The notes under the pieces are model-generated. The model was given only the letters and a program-made list of their open reading frames with translations, searched no databases and was not told where the DNA came from. Below, one piece after another: positions 38,416 to 46,515 of a stretch of 46,515 nt of DNA. The translations under genes were made by a program, and so were the position numbers. Numbering within the stretch: the stretch's first letter is position 1; every line of letters starts with the position of its first letter. This stretch comes from Oscillospiraceae bacterium (GTDB taxonomy: Bacteria > Bacillota > Clostridia > Oscillospirales > Oscillospiraceae), in the NCBI GenBank assembly GCA_017432615.1, contig JAFRIV010000018.1:1-46515 (forward strand), written 5' to 3'.

Positions 38416-40917
38416 ATGAATCTGAAAAAAGAAACAAAGGCCAGCCCTATGGAGCGGCTGGCTGCTTTCATTGTCGACAAAAGAAATCTTGTATTCCTTC
38501 TGATCGGCATTGCGATTATTTTTTCCGTGTTTTCCCAGAACTGGGTTGAAGTGGAAAACGATCTGACAGCTTACCTTCCGGCATCTTCTGCCACGAAAGA
38601 AGGCCTTAATGTGATGCGGGAACAGTTCATTACCTACGGTTCTGCCAAAATCATGGTGGCCAATATCAGTTATGAGGAAGCAGAGGCGCTTTCTGTACTG
38701 CTTAAAGAGATGGAAGGGATCCAGAGTATTGATTTTGATGACACCACCGAGCACTATAATAAAGCATCTGCCCTGTTTTCCGTGACATTTGACTATCCCG
38801 AGACGGATGAAGCTTGCCTGGATGCGCTTGCCTCGATAAAAGCGATGCTGCACCCGTACGATATTTTCGTTTCTACAACGCTTGGGGATGCAAGTGCCGA
38901 ACTGATCGAGCAGGAAGTGAATATGATCACTGTGTTTGTGTCTATCATTGTTGTAGCGGTGCTGACATTCACTTCTCAGACCTATGCAGAAGTTCCGATT
39001 GTTGTTATGACTTTCCTGGTCGCTGCAATCTTAAACAAGGGTACAAGTTTTCTGCTGGGGAAGATCTCATTTGTCTCCAACTCTGTGACGACAATCCTGC
39101 AACTGGCACTTTCTTTGGATTATGCCGTGATTTATGTAAACCGTTTCAAAGAGGAGAGGGAGCACCATGAGTTGAGGGATGCCGTTGTGATTTCCCTGAG
39201 TAAAGCCATCCCGGAAGTTGGCGCGAGCAGCCTCACAACGATCGGCGGCCTGATAGCAATGCTGTTTATGCAGTTCCGCCTGGGGCCGGATATGGCAATC
39301 AATTTGATCAAAGCGATTTTCTTTGCATTGCTCTCGGTGTTTCTCGTTATGCCCGGGCTTCTCATGCTGATGGGAAATTTAATGGCAAAGACCCGCCATA
39401 AAAACTTTGTGCCAAAGGTACCCTTTATCGGAAAATATGCTTACGCAACCCGGCTTTTTGTTCCTCCGATCTTCGTCCTGCTTCTCGTCTTCGCAATTCA
39501 TTATTCCAACCTCTGCCCTTATGTTTACGGATATGACACATTGACGACCCCACGGCAGAATGAAGTACAGATTGCGCAGAAAATGATCAGCGAGACCTTC
39601 TCTTCCCGTGCGATGCTGGCTGTTGTGGTTCCCGGACGAGATTACAGTGAGGAACAGAGCCTGATCCGGGATCTGGAGCGTTTTGAAGAGATCGATTCTG
39701 TAACGGCAATTGCCAATTCGGACGCGATCGGCGGGTATAAGCTTGCCGATAAACTCTCTCCCCGTGATTTTGCAGAACTGATCGGTCTTGACTTTGAGAC
39801 GGCGCAATTTCTGTATTCCGCCTACGCCGTACAAAATGAACACTATGACCGGCTTCTCAGCGGTATTTCAAAATATAATGTGCCGCTGATCGACATGCTC
39901 TTATTCGTCAGCGATATCGTGGATAACGGGTATATTACCCTGGAAGGGGATCAGGCAGAGACGCTCTCCGAAGCCAAAGCAAAAATGATTATGGGGAAAC
40001 AGCAACTGGAAGGACCGAATTATGACCGCATACTGGTTTATCTGACATTGCCGGAATCCGGAGATGAGACCTATCTCTTTACGGATACAATCCGGGAAGT
40101 TGCGCAGGAGCACTATCCCCGTGAAAAAGTCTATGTGGCAGGAAATTCCACCAATCAGTACGAGTTTGAAAAATCCTTTCAGGTGGATAATGTCGTGGTG
40201 AGCGTGGTCTCCATCCTGATCGTCCTGCTGGTGCTGCTGTTCACATTCCAGTCTGCCGGGATGCCGCTTCTTCTGATCCTGGTCATTCAGGGCAGTATCT
40301 GGATCAATTTCGGCTATCCGGCTATTGCACATCATGATGTGTTCTTCCTTACAGAGCTGATCGTCAGTTCCATCCAGATGGGTGCCAATATTGATTATGC
40401 CATTGTCATTGCCAACCGGTATACGGAAAATATCAAAGAAATGGATCGCAGGGAAGCCATTATTGAAGCTATGAATTTTGCATTCCCGACAATTATCACT
40501 TCCGGCACGATTCTGGCTACTTCCGGTATTCTGATCAATGTAGTCACGACCGAATGTACGATCAACGGCATTGGAGAGGCAATCGGACGGGGGACGATTC
40601 TCTCTATTTTCCTGGTTATGTTTGTCCTGCCCCAGATTTTGATCATTGGCGGTAAAGTTTTGGAGAAGACGTCCTTTTCTATGCCGAAAGTCAGCCTGGA
40701 ACAGCGATCCCGGGGCCTCGTAGCGGTAGACGGGTTGATTATCGGAGAGCTGCACGGCAGTGTCAACGGCATTTTTCGCGGCACCATCGACGGGGAAGTG
40801 GATGTTCGCCTGCTGTCCGGTAAAATAGTTCCTGCAGAGTCTTCTAGACGGCCGATTCTTCCGGAAAAACCAACTGCAGAGACGGAAAAGCAAGGGCAGG
40901 AGGGGGATAAAGCATGA
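38416..40917 (+). CDS. RND-superfamily MMPL-type transporter, 833 aa
   Basis: Two-fold repeat: helix 1 near residue 28, an extracytoplasmic loop, then five further helices, repeated in the second half after about residue 360. The charged Asp-Tyr pair in the central helix is present in both halves: LSLDYAVIYVNRFKEE and GANIDYAIVIANRYTEN, used for proton coupling in MMPL proteins. The family moves lipids or other envelope components. The cytoplasmic C-terminus (from about residue 765) is unusual: LVAVDGLIIGELHGSVNGIF-RGTIDGEVDVRLLSGKIVP, a series of short Gly-punctuated strands like a piece of a bactofilin-type or right-handed beta-helix fold, then a Glu/Lys tail. The ribosome binding sequence is weak. 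The next gene overlaps the stop (ATGA). Confidence 0.9.
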   Translation: MNLKKETKASPMERLAAFIVDKRNLVFLLIGIAIIFSVFSQNWVEVENDLTAYLPASSATKEGLNVMREQFITYGSAKIMVANISYEEAEALSVLLKEMEGIQSIDFDDTTEHYNKASALFSVTFDYPETDEACLDALASIKAMLHPYDIFVSTTLGDASAELIEQEVNMITVFVSIIVVAVLTFTSQTYAEVPIVVMTFLVAAILNKGTSFLLGKISFVSNSVTTILQLALSLDYAVIYVNRFKEEREHHELRDAVVISLSKAIPEVGASSLTTIGGLIAMLFMQFRLGPDMAINLIKAIFFALLSVFLVMPGLLMLMGNLMAKTRHKNFVPKVPFIGKYAYATRLFVPPIFVLLLVFAIHYSNLCPYVYGYDTLTTPRQNEVQIAQKMISETFSSRAMLAVVVPGRDYSEEQSLIRDLERFEEIDSVTAIANSDAIGGYKLADKLSPRDFAELIGLDFETAQFLYSAYAVQNEHYDRLLSGISKYNVPLIDMLLFVSDIVDNGYITLEGDQAETLSEAKAKMIMGKQQLEGPNYDRILVYLTLPESGDETYLFTDTIREVAQEHYPREKVYVAGNSTNQYEFEKSFQVDNVVVSVVSILIVLLVLLFTFQSAGMPLLLILVIQGSIWINFGYPAIAHHDVFFLTELIVSSIQMGANIDYAIVIANRYTENIKEMDRREAIIEAMNFAFPTIITSGTILATSGILINVVTTECTINGIGEAIGRGTILSIFLVMFVLPQILIIGGKVLEKTSFSMPKVSLEQRSRGLVAVDGLIIGELHGSVNGIFRGTIDGEVDVRLLSGKIVPAESSRRPILPEKPTAETEKQGQEGDKA

Positions 40918-43900
40918 ACAAGGTTGAAAAACGGTGTATCAGTGTTATTCTGCTGCTGGTGTTTCTGCTCTCTTTGCTTCCTGCGTCATTGGCACAGGAG
41001 GAAAACGTCCTGCATATTCGCACTACGGAGGATTTGATTGATTTTTCAAAAAAGTGTTCTCTCGATACCTGGTCGGATGGAATGCATGTATATCTTGACA
41101 GTGATCTGTCCCTTTCTGATTCAGATTTTGCGCCCATCCCCATTTTTAACGGAACGTTTGACGGGCAGAATCATTCTATTATGGACCTCTCCCTTTCTCT
41201 TCCCCAATCGCCCTGCGGACTTTTCCTTGTTACGGGTGAGAATGCGGTTATCCGGAACCTTGCTGTTTCCGGTTCCGTTCTCTCTGTCGGGGATGACAGC
41301 ATGGTGGGAGGAATCGTCGGACAGAATGGAGGGCAGATCGTTAACTGCACATTCACGGGGGAAGTAAGCGGGAAAGACCAGATCGGCGGGATCGTCGGGA
41401 AAAATGAGGCTTCCGGAATAATTACCGGATGCACTTCCAATGGCAGAGTGTTTGGCCTGAATGCGGCAGGAGGGATCGCAGGAAACAATGAAGGTGCGCT
41501 CTCTGCCTGCATCAGCAGGAGCCTGATCAATACCGAGAGCGTCGACCCTTCTCTTCGCCTGGATGCCATTGATACCAGCAGCATCATCAATTTCGTTCGG
41601 ACCTTAACGAGCGATAATGCAGGCATTACGTCGGACATCGGAGGAATTGCAGGTCTCTCTACCGGATTTGTGGAGCTTTGCCAGAATGAGGGGACGGTGG
41701 GCTATCTGCACCTTGGATACAACATAGGCGGAGTGACTGGGCGCAGCAGCGGCTATTTGAACGGCTGTCTCAACTACGGCACGGTATTCGGACGGCGGGA
41801 TGTAGGCGGTATAGCAGGACAGGCAGAACCGCTGGTCGAGATAACGGAAGCGCAAAATCTCCTTTCCAGCCTTAGCTACGCGTTCTACTCTCTCAATGAA
41901 TCGGTACAGGCTGCCATCGATGATGCCAGGGGAGTTTCGGATGAACTGGTCGGCCAGATGGCCGTACTACCGGGAACACTGCTGCCGGTGGCAGATGCCT
42001 TTCGCGGAATGGATCCTGCAGACCCGGAAGGCTCGTTGGAATCTCTCCGGGAAGCCATAGCCGGCTCTGTCGCCGATATGGCGGCACAGATGGGATATAT
42101 CACCTCCAGTATGGACGGCAGTTCCGATACAATGATCAAGGATTTTGAACAGATCCGCGATAACATGAATGCGCTTTCCTGGACAGCCATGCAGGCAATG
42201 ACGATCCTTTCCGGCGCAGAGGAAGAGGATGTGCTGGTGGACGAATCCGGTGACGATGTGGCGGATGCCGTCATTTTCGGCAAGATCAAAAACTGCGTCA
42301 ATTACGGTGAGATCAACGGCGACAGCAATGTTGGCGGAGTTGCAGGTTCTATTGCCCTGGAGGACGGAATCGATCCGGAGGAGGATCTTGGCGGGAACCC
42401 CAGCAGCCTGGTTAGAAATCGTTTCAGTTTTAAAGCGGTGATTCTGAAATGCACAAATCGTGGGACCGTCACAGCAAAGCGGGAATGTGCAGGCGGTATT
42501 GTCGGCCGAATGGATTTCGGTTATGTTTCCAACTGTGCTGTCTACGGAAGCATATCCTTGGAAGACGGGGATTATGCCGGCGGCGTGGCGGGGTTGACTT
42601 ATGCCACTGTCAGAAACTGCGTCTCTAAATGCAGCCTCTCCGGAAAAAAATATGTCGGCGGGATCGTAGGTAACGGATACACTGGCAGCGGTGCCGGGAA
42701 AGAGGAAGAAAACAGAGACCGTTCCAGCCTGGTATGTTCTTGTTATACGCTGGTGGAGATTCTCCATACCCCTCAGTTTGCCGGTGCGGTCTCTGGCGGG
42801 AGTGATGGGGAATACCAGGAAAACTACTTTGTGGATGCAGGCTTTGCCGGTATTGACAAACTCAGTATTCATGGCAAGGCAGAACCAATCCCGTTTGAAA
42901 ACTTCCGCCTTGTAAAGGGAATCCCGGAGGAAGCGACTACTTTCACACTTCGGTTCGTCTGTGATGGCGAAGTGATCCGGGAGATCCCATTTGAATACGG
43001 CGATTCTTTTGACAGAAGTGTGTTTCCCGAAATGCCGAAGAAAGAGGCAGCTTACGCTGTGTGGGACAGAACGGATCTGACGGATTTGCATTTTGACACG
43101 ACAGTCACAGCACAGTATCGCCTGGACGAATCGGTGCTGCGTTCTGCGGAAGTACGGGAAGATGGCCGGGCAGCCGTATATGTGGATGGACAGTTCCAGC
43201 ATGGAGATGCTATTCAGGTGACTGGGCTTCCCATCCGTGACGTTGACCGGGAGGCTTTTTCTCCCACCTGGCTGGAGACAGCCAGACGGCAGATCCGCAC
43301 ACTGCTGGAAGAACATACACTTGACACCTCTTTCCCTGTTTTTGTGCAGGAACGGCTGCGTATCACTTTGCCGGAGGATGGCTTGAAGGAACACACACTA
43401 CGCTATCTCGCTCCCGATGGAACCACCAGAAACCACACACTCTATCTTTGGACGGCAAATGGTTGGGAGGCTCTCCATCCGGAGACTTTCGGCAGTTATT
43501 ATCTGATCAAAGTTCCCGGGGCGGTAGCGGAACTTGCTTTGGTATCCACGATTCAGACATGGCAGGTCATTGGTGCGGTGCTTGCTCTGCTGATCCTGTT
43601 TTCTGTCCTGTTCTGGCTGCTCGGATTCCTGCTGCGAAAGCGGTCAGAAAAAAGAAAAAAACAGCAAGTCGTTGCGCCGGATGAGAAACCGGATCCCTCG
43701 GCACTTTCCGCCGGACAACGTTTCTGGAGAAGGATCCGTACCCCGTTGCTCTGTGTTTTGCTGGGGTCTCTTTGTGTTTCGCTGATTGCGATTGGAATCT
43801 TGCGCACCGAAAAAGTGCGGGAAGGCCTCAGCGCCTATAATTTGCTGGCAAATCTCCTCTCTGAAGAAACAGATATTGAGATCTCTACCGTCTATTCTGA

Positions 43901-45032
43901 GGAGAACAAGGAAGAAACGGCATTTTCCAGTGTCGTTCATCGGGTATCAACCGAGAAAGGAATGGTTACCGTCAGCAATGAATTCGGAATACCGTTATAT
44001 TTATCTGGCGGTACGCTTTACCTGGAAAACGGGAAGGGCATCCTTCTGACAGACCGGTCTCTCGACCAGGCCGCACTCCTGGAGATTGCCCTGGAAGTGT
44101 TTCGTCATGGAGACATTCAGGAGACGACCGAAGACGGACAGACTTTGTTTGAAGCCGTTGTAGAAGGGAAGAGTGCTTCTGCACTTCTGCAGCCGTTTAT
44201 CAGTCGAATTACAGGGGAGGCGTTCCAAATGGAGGCACTGGATGCACAGATCCTCTCTTCTTCCGGGATACTGCGTTCCCTCTGTTTTACCGGAACAGGG
44301 ACGACAGGGGAAGGGGCTTCGTTTGCACTTTCCATCACGCTGCAGCCTGTCCTTTCGGCAGAAAGCATTGCTGTACCTCATGCGGTTCTCACCGCAATGG
44401 ACTCCCAAGGAAAGGAAGAAGTGGATGCAGAGGATTTGCTTCGCCTTGTCAGCGCCTGGGTGCAGTATGAAAGACAGCCCCTCAGCAGTGCTGAGATCCG
44501 TATTCAGTCTGCCAGTGAGATCCTGAATCTGGATTCCACATACAGCTATCTTCGTCAGATTTGTGACGGAGTTGCAGTTCATCGTCTCGCGACCCCTCTT
44601 GTGACCCTTTATTTTACCGATTCCAATGCCTGCACAGCTACCGGCAACCAGCTCAGCACGGCCCAGGGCCAATTGCTCGACTCCGTCAAGCTGATCGATG
44701 CCGCAAAAACGGCTTTCCTGAAGAGCCGTTTTGCCTGTGACGGCTCCGGCACTCGATACACATATACGCTTTCCCTGGATGAGGAAGCCGCCAGAACGTT
44801 GGCTGAAGAACTTATTCCGGAACTGAAGATGCAGAAGATTACCTATCACGACTGCACAATGAAGCTCATATTGGAGGGAGAAAAGATAGCCCGTATCCAG
44901 GTATCCTGTAGTGGGAGAATAAAAATCGTTTCCCGTGAAGTGGAAACAGAAATCAACGTCACGGCGCGCTTCCTGGAGAATGCTTCGGCTGCGGCAATCC
45001 CCAAGGCTGTGCGTTCTGTGCTGCTGCCGTAA
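40914..45032 (+). CDS. Large membrane protein with extracellular GLUG repeats, 1372 aa
   Basis: The signal peptide spans residues 1-27 (ending ASLAQ). Residues 28-860 are outside the cell. Several GLUG-type units are seen (SMVGGIVGQNGGQIVNCTF, QIGGIVGKNEASGIITGCTS, NAAGGIAGNNEGALSACIS, and again NVGGVAGSI, ECAGGIVGR, YAGGVAGLT, YVGGIVGNG), interrupted by a helical stretch (about 305-440). A repeated YDG-like beta region (TFTLRFVCDGEVIREIPFEYG) follows. Two helices follow: about 884-906, then a basic linker (LRKRSEKRKK), then about 944-966. The C-terminal 400 residues are again extracellular and match no family I know. The ATG overlaps the RND stop by four bases. GLUG repeats occur in adhesins and wall-attached proteins. 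Probably works with the exporter. Confidence 0.88.
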   Translation: MNKVEKRCISVILLLVFLLSLLPASLAQEENVLHIRTTEDLIDFSKKCSLDTWSDGMHVYLDSDLSLSDSDFAPIPIFNGTFDGQNHSIMDLSLSLPQSPCGLFLVTGENAVIRNLAVSGSVLSVGDDSMVGGIVGQNGGQIVNCTFTGEVSGKDQIGGIVGKNEASGIITGCTSNGRVFGLNAAGGIAGNNEGALSACISRSLINTESVDPSLRLDAIDTSSIINFVRTLTSDNAGITSDIGGIAGLSTGFVELCQNEGTVGYLHLGYNIGGVTGRSSGYLNGCLNYGTVFGRRDVGGIAGQAEPLVEITEAQNLLSSLSYAFYSLNESVQAAIDDARGVSDELVGQMAVLPGTLLPVADAFRGMDPADPEGSLESLREAIAGSVADMAAQMGYITSSMDGSSDTMIKDFEQIRDNMNALSWTAMQAMTILSGAEEEDVLVDESGDDVADAVIFGKIKNCVNYGEINGDSNVGGVAGSIALEDGIDPEEDLGGNPSSLVRNRFSFKAVILKCTNRGTVTAKRECAGGIVGRMDFGYVSNCAVYGSISLEDGDYAGGVAGLTYATVRNCVSKCSLSGKKYVGGIVGNGYTGSGAGKEEENRDRSSLVCSCYTLVEILHTPQFAGAVSGGSDGEYQENYFVDAGFAGIDKLSIHGKAEPIPFENFRLVKGIPEEATTFTLRFVCDGEVIREIPFEYGDSFDRSVFPEMPKKEAAYAVWDRTDLTDLHFDTTVTAQYRLDESVLRSAEVREDGRAAVYVDGQFQHGDAIQVTGLPIRDVDREAFSPTWLETARRQIRTLLEEHTLDTSFPVFVQERLRITLPEDGLKEHTLRYLAPDGTTRNHTLYLWTANGWEALHPETFGSYYLIKVPGAVAELALVSTIQTWQVIGAVLALLILFSVLFWLLGFLLRKRSEKRKKQQVVAPDEKPDPSALSAGQRFWRRIRTPLLCVLLGSLCVSLIAIGILRTEKVREGLSAYNLLANLLSEETDIEISTVYSEENKEETAFSSVVHRVSTEKGMVTVSNEFGIPLYLSGGTLYLENGKGILLTDRSLDQAALLEIALEVFRHGDIQETTEDGQTLFEAVVEGKSASALLQPFISRITGEAFQMEALDAQILSSSGILRSLCFTGTGTTGEGASFALSITLQPVLSAESIAVPHAVLTAMDSQGKEEVDAEDLLRLVSAWVQYERQPLSSAEIRIQSASEILNLDSTYSYLRQICDGVAVHRLATPLVTLYFTDSNACTATGNQLSTAQGQLLDSVKLIDAAKTAFLKSRFACDGSGTRYTYTLSLDEEAARTLAEELIPELKMQKITYHDCTMKLILEGEKIARIQVSCSGRIKIVSREVETEINVTARFLENASAAAIPKAVRSVLLP

Positions 45033-45042
45033 CGTCCGGTAC

Positions 45043-45087
45043 GAAAAAAACTCCAGACGGATCTTTGTGGTCCGGACTGGAGCTTTT
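45043..45087. terminator. Bidirectional terminator between GLUG protein and aldo/keto reductase
   Basis: CTCCAG (45051-45056) pairs with CTGGAG (45077-45082), with an inner CGGA/TCCG stem; CTTTTT follows on the plus strand and a run of T (the A run at 45044-45050) on the minus strand. Confidence 0.85.
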
Positions 45088-45122
45088 TATATGATGATAT
45101 GAAGAAAGGGATCGGCGGACGG

Positions 45123-46313
45123 TTATTTTCCTGTTTTGCGCAGCATGAACATCCGCGCGATTTGAATGGCAGCCTTATACGGCAGAGGGCGCAGCGCCCT
45201 GTCTGCTTCCTGCAGTTTATCCCGGATGGGGATACTTTGCGGGCAGTGCTGCTCACATTTCCCGCAGCGAATACACTGGGAAGCAAAGGCGGGCACTTTG
45301 GTAAGACCTACTGTCTGGATAAACTGCGACCGGCCTTCCTTTTTTGACTCGGTAAACATGGTATTGTAACAGCGAAAGATGCCGGGAATATCGACACCCT
45401 TCGGGCAAGGCATGCAGTAACGGCAGCCGGTGCAGCCGACCTTTTCCTTTTCACAAATTGCCCGTTTGACCTTTTCCAGCGTCTCAAAATCAGCGGAAGT
45501 GAGAGAGCCGGCCTGCGCTTCCGATGCGGTCCGGCAGTTTGCCTCCACCATCTCCAGAGAATTCATGCCGGAAAGGACTACCGTTACCTCCGGCTGATTG
45601 TAAAGCCAGCGCAGGCCCCATTCCGCGGCACTCCAGCCGCGGCCGCTTTCCTGCATAGCTTTCTTCGCCTTTTCCGGGAGCATATTGACAAGCTTCCCTC
45701 CGCGCAGAGGCTCCATGATCATAACGGGAATGCCTTTGGCGGCTGCAGCATGCAGGCCTGCTTTTCCGGCCTGCGCGACCTCGTCGAGATAATTATACTG
45801 GATCTGACAGAAATCCCAATCGTAATCATTCAGGATCTTCAGAAAGTTTTCCGTATTGCCGTGATAGGAAAACCCGATATTCCGAATAGCGCCGGACTGT
45901 TTTTTCTCCCGGATCCAGTCCAGAATGCCGACGCTTTTAAGTTTCTCCCACATGGCTACATCCGTCAGATGGTGCATCAGGTAGTAATCCACATAATCTG
46001 TACGCAGACGGCTGAGCTCTTCTTTAAAGAACCGATCCAGCGCTGCCCGGTTTCCGATCAGATACTGCGGCAGTTTTGTGGCAAGATGGATCTTCTCGCG
46101 GATGTGATTGCGTTCAAAAATCTCCCCGACGGCCGCTTCACTTCCGGGATAGATATAAGCAGTGTCGAAATAATTGACACCTGCCCGGTATGCAGAGAGA
46201 AGTTCCTGTTCGGTCTTCTCCATGTCAATTCCGCTGCCCTTTCTGGTGAAGCGCATACAGCCGTAACCCAGGATGCTCAATGCATTTCCGTTTTTGTCTT
46301 TTCTGTACTGCAT
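45123..46313 (-). CDS. Aldo/keto reductase with C-terminal 4Fe-4S domain, 396 aa
   Basis: The N-terminal 290 residues form an aldo/keto-reductase TIM barrel: catalytic D50 and Y55 in YFDTAYIYPGSE, K80 in LATK, and His in YYLMHHL. The C-terminal 100 residues hold Cys clusters CTGCRYCMPCPKG (first cluster) and CIRCGKCEQHCPQ (second), a ferredoxin-like pattern. This domain order is common in anaerobic Clostridia, where such proteins are predicted oxidoreductases of unknown substrate. The RBS AAGGAGTG lies upstream of the ATG at 46313. A single-gene unit, facing the GLUG operon, with a shared terminator. The first Cys set, C-x2-C-x2-C-x2-C, is slightly shorter than the usual spacing before CP. 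Confidence 0.93.
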   Translation of the reverse strand: MQYRKDKNGNALSILGYGCMRFTRKGSGIDMEKTEQELLSAYRAGVNYFDTAYIYPGSEAAVGEIFERNHIREKIHLATKLPQYLIGNRAALDRFFKEELSRLRTDYVDYYLMHHLTDVAMWEKLKSVGILDWIREKKQSGAIRNIGFSYHGNTENFLKILNDYDWDFCQIQYNYLDEVAQAGKAGLHAAAAKGIPVMIMEPLRGGKLVNMLPEKAKKAMQESGRGWSAAEWGLRWLYNQPEVTVVLSGMNSLEMVEANCRTASEAQAGSLTSADFETLEKVKRAICEKEKVGCTGCRYCMPCPKGVDIPGIFRCYNTMFTESKKEGRSQFIQTVGLTKVPAFASQCIRCGKCEQHCPQSIPIRDKLQEADRALRPLPYKAAIQIARMFMLRKTGK

Positions 46314-46376
46314 TTTGTGTCACTCCTTATGAATCGTGGAATGGGATCACAGATAGATGCGGATTTTTGCAGCAAT

Positions 46377-46415
46377 GGAGCTGTAGCAAAATAAGAATTT
46401 TGCACAGCTCCTTTT
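46377..46415 (+). other. Strong hairpin with short U tract near the right edge
   Basis: GGAGCTGT (46377-46384) pairs with ACAGCTCC (46404-46411), and inside GCAAAAT (46386-46392) pairs with ATTTTGC (46397-46403) with one bulge and loop AAGA; TTTT follows. It looks like a plus-strand terminator, but there is no plus-strand gene before it. The rest of 46314-46515 shows no gene that I can support. Confidence 0.55.
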
Positions 46416-46515
46416 CTACGGCCAAAAACGTGAAAAAAGCGATAGAATTCGCGCTTTCAGCGAAAACTACCGCGACTTTACCCAGAGCACGCTAAAACCA
46501 GCCTGCCCCTGAACA

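Overview
The window looks like chromosomal DNA of a Firmicute, most likely an uncultured or gut-type member of the Clostridia. The reasons are AGGAGG-type ribosome binding sites, TTGACA/TATAAT promoters with 17-bp spacers, intrinsic terminators with U tracts, some TTG and GTG starts, moderately high GC, and short signal peptides of the MKK-LLAL-A-A type. There is no phage, IS element, CRISPR array, rRNA or tRNA that I can support. This lineage assignment is an inference.

Left edge (1-5.4 kb). A terminator tail is followed by a small Cys-rich protein gene, a GC-rich stretch with duplicated hairpin elements, a DUF4143-type ATPase (minus) whose promoter is embedded in a perfect inverted repeat, and a minus-strand pair encoding an NhaC-family antiporter and an M29 aminopeptidase. 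At 5.5-7.5 kb there is a secreted modular repeat protein (plus).

Core catabolic operon (7.6-18.4 kb, plus). The order is GntR/UTRA regulator, iron-type alcohol dehydrogenase, BtpA/SgcQ TIM barrel, stand-alone TrpA-like TIM barrel, BMP-family binding protein, double ABC ATPase, two permeases of the nucleoside (Nup/Yuf) class, isochorismatase-family hydrolase, PfkB kinase and uridine-phosphorylase-like enzyme. A strong promoter precedes it and a terminator follows it. The transporter and phosphorylase point to a nucleoside or nucleoside-like substrate, but the two TIM barrels, the hydrolase and the dehydrogenase match no pathway I know. This is the best candidate for an undescribed system. An alpha/beta hydrolase and a convergent secreted 5'-nucleotidase follow; the latter could supply nucleosides.

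Metal region (21.4-29.3 kb, minus). A P1B-type Zn/Cd/Pb ATPase sits behind an ArsR/SmtB-like operator. Next come a FecBCD-type ABC uptake system with a linked methyltransferase, then LarC (nickel-pincer cofactor synthesis) and an ECF-type S component. Together these suggest nickel handling.

Right part (29.4-37.6 kb, minus). An Fbp/Pot-type ABC importer has an unusual two-domain permease carrying an extra extracytoplasmic domain. A ROK sugar kinase lies directly downstream of polyphosphate kinase 1.

Right end (37.7-46.5 kb). A plus-strand operon encodes a membrane-anchored SH3-like protein, an RND/MMPL exporter and a 1372-residue GLUG-repeat membrane protein, a likely cell-surface system of unknown role. 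It converges on an aldo/keto reductase with ferredoxin-like clusters (minus).
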